Assembly (NCBI GenBank): GCA_003537645.1
Contig: DPRM01000015.1
Location: 38,365-50,501, forward strand
Reading direction: 5' to 3'
Length of the DNA: 12,137 nt
From: Prolixibacteraceae bacterium
GTDB lineage: Bacteria; Bacteroidota; Bacteroidia; Bacteroidales; Prolixibacteraceae
The number at the start of each line of letters is the position of its first letter. Within the stretch, counting starts at the first letter, position 1. Made by a program: the position numbers and the translations under genes. Below the pieces are notes generated by a model, which was given only the letters and a program-made list of their open reading frames with translations, did not search any database and was not told where the DNA came from. Shown here piece by piece: positions 7,163 to 12,137 of the stretch.

Positions 7163-7278
7163 CAATTCACCTCATGCGACCCATCCGGCAAAAACTTTAC
7201 CGTTGGCGGAATATTTCGCTGGTTAAAAAGGTCATAGCTTTTTTTAAGGTCGGCCCAAAGGCTTATCTTATCCTTCTC
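7162..7278 (-). pseudogene. Remnant of the 3' end of a second L,D-transpeptidase gene
   Basis: Read on the minus strand, this frame encodes a 38-residue tail ending at a TGA (7162-7164) that matches the last 38 residues of the intact protein encoded at 8609-9355. By eye 30 of 38 residues are identical, including I-S-L-W, D-L-K-K-S-Y-D-L-F-N-Q and L-P-D-G-x-H-E-V-N; the DNA is roughly four-fifths identical. Upstream of the match the frame loses similarity and meets an in-frame TAG at 7294-7296, so no start, signal peptide or catalytic domain remains. The differences are mostly conservative, as expected of a paralogue that was once functional and later lost its 5' part. It is a direct-orientation copy, about 1.4 kb from the intact tail. 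Confidence 0.85.
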
Positions 7279-7311
7279 TGTCAGGGAAAAAAGCTAGAGG
7301 GAGGTTTATGA

Positions 7312-7698
7312 TTAAAGTGTTTGTTTGGCTTGATCAACCGTTATTTCCAGAACTCTGGTCAGGAATGAAAATTTCTCTTTCATCATATTGTATTCATCAC
7401 CCGACGTAATATATTTTGCGGTGCCAGTAATCACGAATCCCGTTCCTGGGTAATCTTTATATCCTAAAACGCCTCTGGTTCCTAATGCGATTTTTACCTG
7501 ATTGTTTACATTCACATTTTTCTCTGTTTTCCGGAATCCGTAGGCCGGAATCAGGATTCGCTCATCTTCGGTTACAACCAGGAACGAATTCCAGGTGTTA
7601 ACTACATGGGGCTCAACTCCCCAGGATACAATAGAGACAACTCCTTCATGTTTCAATACTTCATGAAATTTTTCGGATAGTTTTCTGTTTTGGCTCAT
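7312..7698 (-). CDS. Pyridoxamine 5'-phosphate oxidase-like FMN split-barrel protein
   Basis: A 128-residue single-domain protein. The text G-V-V-S-I-V-S-W, H-V-V-N-T-W-N-S-F-L, I-L-I-P-A-Y-G, R-K-T-E-K-N-V-N-V-N-N and F-V-I-T-G-T-A-K-Y fits the small PNPOx-like flavin-binding split-barrel group. This group is broad; members bind FMN, F420 or haem, and most small bacterial ones have no proven substrate, so a true pyridoxamine phosphate oxidase is unlikely at this length. The frame is open further upstream, but those codons overlap the end of the next gene upstream, so ATG at 7698 (M-S-Q-N-R-K-L-S-E-K-F) is chosen. It follows the small winged-helix gene by 28 bases and is probably co-transcribed with it. 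Confidence 0.85.
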   Translation of the reverse strand: MSQNRKLSEKFHEVLKHEGVVSIVSWGVEPHVVNTWNSFLVVTEDERILIPAYGFRKTEKNVNVNNQVKIALGTRGVLGYKDYPGTGFVITGTAKYITSGDEYNMMKEKFSFLTRVLEITVDQAKQTL

Positions 7699-7726
7699 CT
7701 TTTTTATTTTAATCGATTTGTTGATT

Positions 7727-7903
7727 TCATTTTGCCTGCCAGTAACACCGGCGCGGTGATTCAATTAATCCTTCAGTTTTCAGCTTTGCCATGGCTTTAT
7801 CAACTTCTTTGCGGTCGATGCCGGTCAAATCAGCAATTTTACCAGCATTTAAAGGCTCACCTGCCTTTTTCATTGCATCTAATACAATTTCCTGTGCTTC
7901 CAT
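7727..7903 (-). CDS. 58-residue winged-helix DNA-binding protein
   Basis: A very small gene that translates cleanly to 58 residues. It opens M-E-A-Q-E-I-V-L-D-A-M-K-K-A-G-E-P-L-N, then A-G-K-I-A-D-L-T-G-I-D-R-K-E-V-D-K-A-M-A-K-L-K (helix-turn-helix), then G-L-I-E-S-P-R-R-C-Y-W-Q, which looks like the wing. This is the minimal winged-helix unit seen in MarR/ArsR-like domains, here without effector or dimerisation parts. A cysteine lies in the wing (C-Y-W). It starts 42 bases after a perfect -7 box and lies 28 bases upstream of the flavoprotein gene, so it may be a local regulator of that gene. DNA binding is inferred from the fold only. Confidence 0.85.
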   Translation of the reverse strand: MEAQEIVLDAMKKAGEPLNAGKIADLTGIDRKEVDKAMAKLKTEGLIESPRRCYWQAK

Positions 7904-7945
7904 TTTTGTAATCTGTATTATTTATTTTCAGGTTATTTGTGACTA

Positions 7946-7953
7946 CAAAATTA
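7946..7953 (-). promoter_or_regulatory. -7 box (TAATTTTG) for the winged-helix / flavoprotein pair
   Basis: On the minus strand this matches TAnnTTTG and ends 42 bases before the ATG at 7903. A T-rich stretch lies about 18 bases upstream in place of a clean -33 TTTG. It indicates that the pair can be transcribed separately from the Crp/Fnr gene. Confidence 0.45.
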
Positions 7954-7999
7954 TTTGGATGGCTGATAAAAAAAATTAAGCTGGTTTAAGAAATGTTGC

Positions 8000-8572
8000 C
8001 TACAATTTCTTCTTTCGAAGTTCGCTAACGTATTGCGGGGTAAGGCCCAGGTATGAGGCAATCATATATTGCGGGACACGCTGGGCAAATTCGGGGAAGG
8101 AAGTGCTGAAATGTTGGTAAAATTCCTCTTTCGACATTTCATACATGTATTTATTTCGGAGCTGAGCGGCAGCCAAAGCCCGTTGCATGATTATCCTGAA
8201 GTAGCGCTCCATTTGCGGAAGCTCCCGGAGCATCGATTCAAACGAGGATGTATTAATTGCAAGGATTTCCGATTTCTCGATGGTTTGTATAAAGTAGGAC
8301 GACGGTTTGTTGTCCTGAAAGCTAAAATGGTCCACCATCCACCAATGTTCCAAGGCAAATTGGGTAATCTGCTCGTTTAGCTTGTCGTCGATAAAATACA
8401 TTCTTAAGCAACCTTTTTCAACAAAATAAATGGATTGGCAAATTTGACCTTCCTTCAGTAAAAATTCCTTCCGCTTTAATTTTAGGGGAGATATGTATTG
8501 ATTTAATCGTGCAACTGTATGGTCGTCGAGTTCTACATATTTGCGAATATGACTGATGAAATTAGGATACAT
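8000..8572 (-). CDS. Crp/Fnr-family transcriptional regulator
   Basis: A 190-residue cytoplasmic regulator. Residues about 25-120 form a cyclic-nucleotide-binding-like beta barrel (L-K-R-K-E-F-L-L-K-E-G-Q-I-C-Q-S-I-Y-F-V-E-K-G-C-L-R-M-Y), followed by a long dimerisation helix. The C-terminus, R-V-P-Q-Y-M-I-A-S-Y-L-G-L-T-P-Q-Y-V-S-E-L-R-K-K, is the helix-turn-helix with the truncated wing usual in the Bacteroidota group. The phosphate-cassette residues of true cAMP receptors are not evident, so the ligand is unknown; there is no Fnr-type cysteine cluster. It lies 36 bases downstream of the L,D-transpeptidase-like gene and may share its transcript, and upstream of the winged-helix/flavoprotein pair it may control. 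Confidence 0.9.
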   Translation of the reverse strand: MYPNFISHIRKYVELDDHTVARLNQYISPLKLKRKEFLLKEGQICQSIYFVEKGCLRMYFIDDKLNEQITQFALEHWWMVDHFSFQDNKPSSYFIQTIEKSEILAINTSSFESMLRELPQMERYFRIIMQRALAAAQLRNKYMYEMSKEEFYQHFSTSFPEFAQRVPQYMIASYLGLTPQYVSELRKKKL

Positions 8573-8608
8573 TCAATTGAATTTAAGAGGAGAAAGGTAT
8601 CAAATAAA

Positions 8609-9355
8609 TCAATTCACCTCGTGCGTTCCATCCGGCAAATATTTCACCATTGGCGGAACTTTCTTCTGGTTAAACAAATCGTAGCTTTTTTTCAGGTCGC
8701 TCCAAAGGCTGATTTTGTCTTTGTTTTTACTGTAACTGGTGGTTAGCCGTGCGTAAGTTTTATCGTCGAGTCGGGCAGGGTAGATGGTTACCGGTATTTC
8801 TATCTGACCTGCATTGTAGGCTTCGATACAAATGACATACAATTCTTTGATTTTATCGTCGGCAATGGCAATGCAGCCCGACGATTCGCAGCCACCGTGA
8901 ATGTAAATCAGGTTGCCCAGCCGCCCTTTTACACCGCGGATACTGTCGGATGCGTTGGGGTAATTGATTTTCATCGACAGGTAATATTTGCTGTATGGAT
9001 TCAGTTCGTTGATGCGGTAAAAACCTTCAGGAACCTGCAAATCCTGCGAACGTCGTTTGGGACCAATTTCTCCGGATATTTCGCAGATCGGAATTTCTTT
9101 GATTAAAGTAAATGCAGTGTCGCAATTGTTTTTAGCCCAAACTTCCACTTTCTTTTCGGTTTTGAAAGCCTGTATGTAAATGTTCAGGCTATCGCGCGAA
9201 ATGCCATGATCGGCAAGTGTTTTTATTATGGACTTTTCCTTATTGGCAAAGGCTTCCCTTACCCGTGTGTATTTTAACTGGCTTTCCCTGAAGGTGCCCG
9301 GAGGTGTTCCTGACACCAGGAAAAATAAGGAAAAGAGGAGTATCAAGTATTTCAT
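8609..9355 (-). CDS. YafK-type L,D-transpeptidase-fold (YkuD domain) secreted protein
   Basis: A 248-residue exported protein whose YkuD domain carries the active-site pattern H153-G-G-C-E-S-S-G-C161 followed by I-A-I-A-D-D-K-I; C161 is the expected nucleophile. The text is closest to the YafK group, of which E. coli DpaA (YafK) cleaves Braun lipoprotein from peptidoglycan rather than cross-linking, so either transfer or hydrolysis is possible. The N-terminus M-K-Y-L-I-L-L-F-S-L-F-F-L-V-S-G is a signal peptide without a lipobox cysteine. The frame is open to 9490, but that extension overlaps the tRNA terminator; ATG 9355 is chosen because the signal peptide starts there and a -7 box lies 19 bases before. 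The last 38 codons are echoed in the remnant at 7162-7278. Confidence 0.9.
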   Translation of the reverse strand: MKYLILLFSLFFLVSGTPPGTFRESQLKYTRVREAFANKEKSIIKTLADHGISRDSLNIYIQAFKTEKKVEVWAKNNCDTAFTLIKEIPICEISGEIGPKRRSQDLQVPEGFYRINELNPYSKYYLSMKINYPNASDSIRGVKGRLGNLIYIHGGCESSGCIAIADDKIKELYVICIEAYNAGQIEIPVTIYPARLDDKTYARLTTSYSKNKDKISLWSDLKKSYDLFNQKKVPPMVKYLPDGTHEVN

Positions 9356-9374
9356 GTATCTGTAAAATGTCGTG

Positions 9375-9382
9375 CAAAAATA
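9375..9382 (-). promoter_or_regulatory. -7 box (TATTTTTG) for the L,D-transpeptidase-like gene
   Basis: Minus-strand match to TAnnTTTG, 19 bases before the ATG at 9355. The -33 position reads only AGTG at 20-base spacing. It supports the shorter start for the gene. Confidence 0.45.
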
Positions 9383-9477
9383 ATTTAAAACGCGATATCC
9401 TGCACTCTTCATTTGTTTCCCAAATTTTGTATAACTAATCAGGAGCCAGAATAGTTTTGTTGCATGAATAATGAACA

Positions 9478-9511
9478 AAAAGCCTTGCAATCAAATGATT
9501 ACAAGGCTTTT
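9478..9511 (-). terminator. Terminator of the tRNA-Arg gene, structurally two-way
   Basis: AAAAGCCTTG (9478-9487) pairs with CAAGGCTTTT (9502-9511), and the inner bases continue pairing (AATCA/TGATT around a TT centre, with one G-T pair). T-rich runs lie on both sides, so it can work in either direction. It sits 13 bases past the tRNA 3' end on the minus strand and insulates it from the gene at 9355. Confidence 0.82.
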
Positions 9512-9524
9512 GTTTTCAAAATTG

Positions 9525-9596
9525 TGATCCTACCGGGATTCGAACCCAGATCATAAGAACCGGAATCTTACATTCTATCCATTGAACTATAGGACC
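9525..9596 (-). tRNA. tRNA-Arg, anticodon CCG (reads CGG)
   Basis: On the minus strand a 72-base cloverleaf folds fully: acceptor GGTCCTA/TAGGATC with one G-T pair, D stem GTTC/GAAT, anticodon stem TAAGA/TCTTA with loop TTCCGGT (anticodon at 9561-9563), four-base variable loop, T stem CTGGG/CCCGG with loop TTCGAAT, and discriminator A. The D loop has the A20 expected for arginine. No CCA is encoded; the genome copy ends with CAA after the discriminator. A -7 box lies 18 bases upstream and a terminator just downstream, so it is a single-gene unit. Confidence 0.96.
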
Positions 9597-9614
9597 AAAA
9601 TATTTTAGCGAGCA

Positions 9615-9622
9615 CAAAAATA
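9615..9622 (-). promoter_or_regulatory. -7 box (TATTTTTG) for tRNA-Arg
   Basis: Minus-strand match to TAnnTTTG, 18 bases before the first base of the tRNA. The upstream region is AT-rich; the -33 site is degenerate (GCTG at 20-base spacing). Confidence 0.5.
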
Positions 9623-9681
9623 GCAAAACTTGAATTTATTCAGCCTGTTTCTGCGAAAAACACCCAAAACAGTTCGTTTTT

Positions 9682-9743
9682 TTATCAACATGCCACTAAA
9701 ACATTTATGGTCAGTATCGTTTGTGTATTTCAGGTGTTGATAA
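9682..9743. repeat. Inverted pair of DnaA-box-like 9-mers
   Basis: TTATCAACA (9682-9690) and its exact reverse complement TGTTGATAA (9735-9743) are 44 bases apart in the AT-rich gap upstream of the HD gene. Each differs from the DnaA box TTATCCACA at one position. They could be protein-binding sites for DnaA or another regulator, or a chance stem; the family link is inference. Confidence 0.4.
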
Positions 9744-9782
9744 TTTTATGATGCAGCCAACTGTTTAAGCACTTTATTGTAC

Positions 9783-9790
9783 TACTTTTG
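9783..9790 (+). promoter_or_regulatory. -7 box (TACTTTTG) for the HD-domain gene
   Basis: This matches TAnnTTTG and ends 21 bases before the ATG at 9812. The last three bases are the TTG that could be mistaken for a start codon, so the box argues against translation from 9788. Confidence 0.48.
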
Positions 9791-9811
9791 AAAATACAAA
9801 ATACATCGATA

Positions 9812-10594
9812 ATGATTACTGAAGAACTACTGAAAGCGTGCCGTTTAGCTTTTGAAGAATATATAAAGACAATGTCGGTCGAATATCCTGATAGCCATCA
9901 TAAATTTCAGGATATAAAAACACATTCGCTGCAGGTGGTAAACAATTCACTTTTGCTGGCAAATGCTATAATGCCTGCTGAGGAAGATAAACGATTGGCT
10001 GAAATTATTGCGCTCTTCCACGATATTGGCAAAGCTTCAATGATTGCTAAAAACCTTGATGCATCAGTTATTTTGCGCGATCATGCTACAGTATCTTCAA
10101 AAATTATCCAGCAGATGGATTTTTTTGCTTCCTTATCTACCGAAATTCAGTCGGTTATTTTGAAATCAGTTGAAGGGCACAGTAAATTTAAGCTACCTAA
10201 ACTCGATACTGAACAACAAACACTGTTTGCCCGCTTGCTCCGCGATGCCGATAAATTGGATATTTATGATTCTGCATGGCGATTCTTCAAAGAAAAAAAC
10301 GGACTTGCCCCTTTAATGACTGCCGATTTAAATAACTCAACCGAAATTTCAGAAAAAATTCTGAAGAGTATTCAATCGGGGAAAACCGCTATGATTGAGG
10401 ATTTAAAATCGATGAATGATTATAAATTGTTGTTGATCTCGATGGTTTTCGACATTAATTTTAAATATACGTTCCGGATCATGAGCGAGAAGCAATATGT
10501 TCAGAAAATTTACGAAATACTTCCCAAACGAGATCAGATTATTGATGCATACAGGGGAATAAAATTATTTGTCGAAAATAAATTTGTTTCCTGA
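9812..10594 (+). CDS. HD-domain phosphohydrolase
   Basis: A 260-residue cytoplasmic protein. Metal-binding HD-superfamily residues appear in order: H38 (K-T-H-S-L-Q-V-V), H70-D71 (F-H-D-I-G-K), D90-H91 (R-D-H-A-T-V), H123 (V-E-G-H-S-K) and D145 in L-L-R-D-A-D-K-L-D. Having both H91 and H123 points to a binuclear-metal HD fold such as nucleotide or cyclic-nucleotide phosphohydrolases; no HD-GYP motif or second catalytic domain is seen, so the substrate cannot be named. ATG 9812 is chosen over a TTG at 9788 because the TTG is part of the -7 box. The Bfd-like gene starts 25 bases after the stop, so the two are likely one operon. Confidence 0.88.
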   Translation: MITEELLKACRLAFEEYIKTMSVEYPDSHHKFQDIKTHSLQVVNNSLLLANAIMPAEEDKRLAEIIALFHDIGKASMIAKNLDASVILRDHATVSSKIIQQMDFFASLSTEIQSVILKSVEGHSKFKLPKLDTEQQTLFARLLRDADKLDIYDSAWRFFKEKNGLAPLMTADLNNSTEISEKILKSIQSGKTAMIEDLKSMNDYKLLLISMVFDINFKYTFRIMSEKQYVQKIYEILPKRDQIIDAYRGIKLFVENKFVS

Positions 10595-10619
10595 AAGTTG
10601 CACCTTCAGCAAAAATCCG

Positions 10620-10838
10620 ATGAGCAGAGGTCTGGTTTGCATTTGTAATATGGTTTCCGAAAAGGAAATTCTGGCAACACTAAAAAAAGGTGCCCGTTCC
10701 ACTGCCGAAATTCAGCAGGCCACAAAAGCAGGCACAAGTTGCGGAAAATGCCTGATGACCATTGACCGGATTGTAGAGGAATTTCTGGAAAAACTACCTG
10801 CAGATCCGCAACGAAGAATTGAATTCGATAACCAATAA
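10620..10838 (+). CDS. Bfd-like [2Fe-2S] ferredoxin (BFD domain)
   Basis: A 72-residue protein with four cysteines, C7-I-C9 and C41-G-K-C44, in the spacing C-x-C-x31-C-x2-C. That is the same spacing as E. coli bacterioferritin-associated ferredoxin Bfd, and the surrounding text (V-C-I-C-N, C-G-K-C) also matches. Bfd donates electrons to release iron from bacterioferritin; free-standing BFD domains also occur in other redox enzymes, and no bacterioferritin gene is in the window. ATG 10620 is preferred over an upstream TTG at 10569, which lies inside the HD gene. No clear terminator follows in the 93 bases before the converging AraC gene. Confidence 0.9.
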   Translation: MSRGLVCICNMVSEKEILATLKKGARSTAEIQQATKAGTSCGKCLMTIDRIVEEFLEKLPADPQRRIEFDNQ

Positions 10839-10931
10839 AAAAAGTCAAATTGATAGTTAAAAGATTTGGCTAGCTAACCTGACAATGGATTTCTTTTACT
10901 GCAACTGATTACTGACCACTTCATTTTTCTT

Positions 10932-11813
10932 TTAGCTCACCTTTTTAATTCCTGAAAAATTGATCCGGTATTCGCCCGGTGTACAAGCTTTGTTTTTTTT
11001 GAAGATGCGGTTGAAATTTGAAATATTATAGAATCCGCAACGGAAAGCTATTTCGGCAATGGATTGATTGGTTTCGGTGAGCCAGCGCGCTGCAAATCCA
11101 ATCCGGTAATCATTCAGGAAATCGATAAACGACCTGCCGGTTCGTTGTTTCATCAGTCGCGAAAGTGTTGTTTCTGTCATGTTCAGCAGCTTTGCCACCT
11201 CCTCAACCTTTATTTTCTCCTGATAATTCTGCGCGATGTATTCGCAAACTTTTTTAATGCGGTCGCTGTTGGCAAAGTCGGTTGTATCAATCGCAATCTG
11301 GCAAAGCATTCTTTTGTTTTCGGAGATTGAAAGGATGTGTAAAACCGACATCAGCTCGATAAAAGCTTCCATCCCGTTTTTTTGCGAAAGCTTTTCAAGT
11401 CGGGGAGCAATTTGTCGGCTGGTATTTTCCGAAAACAGTATTCCTCTCGAAGCATTTTGCAGCAATTCCTTGATGGGTTTCATCATGTTTCTCGATAGCA
11501 GGCTTTCGTGTATCAGGTCGCGGTGAAACTGAATGGTTATTTCGTGAATTTGCCCGCTTTTACATTGCCCGTTGTTCCAGCCGTGAAATACATTTGGGCC
11601 GACAAAAACCAACTCGAATTCCTGAATGTAGCTTTTGTGATCGCCAACAATACGCTCTGCGTTGGCAGCATGTTGAATAAAGTTTAACTCGAATTCAGGA
11701 TGAAAATGAACCGGAAAATCGAACTGATTTTTTAAACGATCGAATACTAAAAGGCAATCGCCCTGCGAAAGTGGAGTAACTTCACGTTGAATGCTTCTGG
11801 CAGCCTGACTCAT
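10932..11813 (-). CDS. AraC-family regulator with N-terminal cupin sensor
   Basis: A 293-residue soluble regulator. The N-terminal 100 residues form a cupin-like domain with F-H-F-H-P-E-F-E-L (residues 35-43), which can bind a small ligand or metal, and V-G-P-N-V-F-H-G-W near 71-79. The C-terminal 105 residues are the AraC double helix-turn-helix (V-E-E-V-A-K-L-L-N-M-T-E-T-T-L-S-R-L-M-K; S-I-A-E-I-A-F-R-C-G-F-Y-N-I-S-N-F-N-R-I-F-K-K). Such cupin AraC proteins usually sense sugars or related effectors; the ligand here is unknown. It is divergent from the lipoprotein protease gene at 11977 with 163 bases between, so it could control that gene, itself, or both. Confidence 0.92.
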   Translation of the reverse strand: MSQAARSIQREVTPLSQGDCLLVFDRLKNQFDFPVHFHPEFELNFIQHAANAERIVGDHKSYIQEFELVFVGPNVFHGWNNGQCKSGQIHEITIQFHRDLIHESLLSRNMMKPIKELLQNASRGILFSENTSRQIAPRLEKLSQKNGMEAFIELMSVLHILSISENKRMLCQIAIDTTDFANSDRIKKVCEYIAQNYQEKIKVEEVAKLLNMTETTLSRLMKQRTGRSFIDFLNDYRIGFAARWLTETNQSIAEIAFRCGFYNISNFNRIFKKNKACTPGEYRINFSGIKKVS

Positions 11814-11839
11814 TTTTTTGATTGATTAACTAGTGGGAG

Positions 11840-11847
11840 CGAAGATA
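11840..11847 (-). promoter_or_regulatory. Possible -7 box (TATCTTCG) for the cupin AraC gene
   Basis: Minus-strand near match (one base off TAnnTTTG) ending 26 bases before the ATG at 11813, with a TTTT run 20 bases upstream. Weaker than the other boxes in this window. Confidence 0.3.
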
Positions 11848-11926
11848 GCATTGTTCGGAATCGAAAAAAAACATTACGACTCTCATTTTCGTTGGTTTGA
11901 ATTTCCTTATATTTATACAAACATTT

Positions 11927-11942
11927 ACATCATTACTGATGT
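11927..11942. promoter_or_regulatory. Palindromic site in the AraC / protease intergenic region
   Basis: ACATCA (11927-11932) and TGATGT (11937-11942) are perfect inverted arms around TTAC, 34 bases before the protease ATG. It could be an operator or a leader-RNA hairpin. AraC proteins more often bind direct repeats, so the link to the adjacent regulator is not direct. Confidence 0.35.
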
Positions 11943-11976
11943 TTTAGCATTGAGAAACCCCTTAAAATGAATAACT

Positions 11977-12137
11977 ATGAGAAAAATTTATTTATTACCA
12001 GCTTTGCTTTTAGCCGGCTTATTAATTGTTGGATGTTCGCAAAATGAAGATCAGCTTCAGGATAATTCTGCTGAACTGAAAAGTGCTTCTGTTGTCGGAA
12101 AATACATTGTTGTGCTGAAAGAAGATGCACGCATTGC
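11977..12137 (+). CDS. Lipoprotein, probable subtilase (S8) with I9-type propeptide, cut by window end
   Basis: Only the first 53 codons are inside the window. M-R-K-I-Y-L-L-P-A-L-L-L-A-G-L-L-I-V-G-C20 is a lipoprotein signal peptide with lipobox I-V-G-C. The mature end C-S-Q-N-E-D-Q is acidic, which in Bacteroidota can direct export to the cell surface. The segment V-V-G-K-Y-I-V-V-L-K-E-D-A-R-I resembles the start of the inhibitor I9 propeptide (Y-I-V-x-L-K) of secreted subtilisin-like proteases, so a serine protease is the best guess, but the catalytic domain is not visible. It is divergent from the cupin AraC gene, with a palindrome in its upstream region. Confidence 0.7.
   Translation, partial: MRKIYLLPALLLAGLLIVGCSQNEDQLQDNSAELKSASVVGKYIVVLKEDARI

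Noticed and set aside
9356..9490. Upstream extension of the L,D-transpeptidase-like frame to 9490
   Set aside because: It overlaps the tRNA terminator, and the signal peptide begins at the internal ATG 9355, which has its own -7 box.
9525..9596. tRNA-Arg as an attachment site of an integrated element
   Set aside because: No integrase gene and no second copy of the tRNA 3' end is found in the window.
9788..9811. TTG start for the HD gene at 9788
   Set aside because: The TTG is the end of the promoter box TACTTTTG; ATG 9812 gives a normal family start.
10839..10931. Terminator between the converging Bfd-like and AraC genes
   Set aside because: Only short imperfect pairings (for example around GCTAGC) without a T-run were found, so nothing is reported.

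Overview
The window reads as Bacteroidota, most likely order Bacteroidales or Marinilabiliales. The evidence is the gene families, several upstream regions carrying the Bacteroidota-type -7 promoter box TAnnTTTG, the lack of clear Shine-Dalgarno sites, and C-rich/G-rich hairpin repeats between genes. No other phylogenetic marker is present, so the genus is left open. No gap between genes exceeds about 220 bases, and no CRISPR array, transposase or integrase is visible.

1-5117 (+): a leucine biosynthesis cluster in the order leuC (start lost at the window edge), leuD, a LeuA/citramalate-synthase-like enzyme, leuB. It is closed by a strong GNRA-loop terminator. LeuCD isomerises and LeuB oxidatively decarboxylates the product of a Claisen-type synthase. 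The synthase between leuD and leuB could make isopropylmalate or citramalate, so the cluster may serve leucine, isoleucine or both. Every large gap in the cluster (leuC-leuD, synthase-leuB, after leuB) holds a pair of inverted REP-like elements. The tightly coupled leuD-synthase junction holds none.

5145-7160 (+): a membrane AraC regulator with seven predicted helices, then a secreted DUF6448-like protein with a His-rich tail. Each has a -7 box upstream, and a strong terminator follows the second gene.

7162-9355 (-): a YafK-type L,D-transpeptidase-fold lipid-free secreted enzyme, a Crp/Fnr regulator, a 58-residue winged-helix protein and an FMN split-barrel protein. Behind the last gene lies an unmarked remnant of the C-terminal 38 codons of a second L,D-transpeptidase gene. 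The block is therefore bracketed by two diverged direct copies of that gene's 3' end.

9375-9811: promoter of the L,D-transpeptidase gene, a two-way terminator, tRNA-Arg(CCG) on the minus strand with its promoter, and an AT-rich spacer holding an inverted pair of DnaA-box-like 9-mers.

9812-12137: an HD-domain phosphohydrolase followed by a Bfd-like [2Fe-2S] protein (+), an AraC regulator with a cupin sensor (-), and, divergent from it, the first 53 codons of a lipoprotein that looks like a subtilase with an I9-type propeptide.

I see no clear new defence or mobile system. The most unusual items are the L,D-transpeptidase tail remnant, the repeat pairs inside the leu cluster, and the predicted mature N-terminal His-Cys of the DUF6448-like protein.
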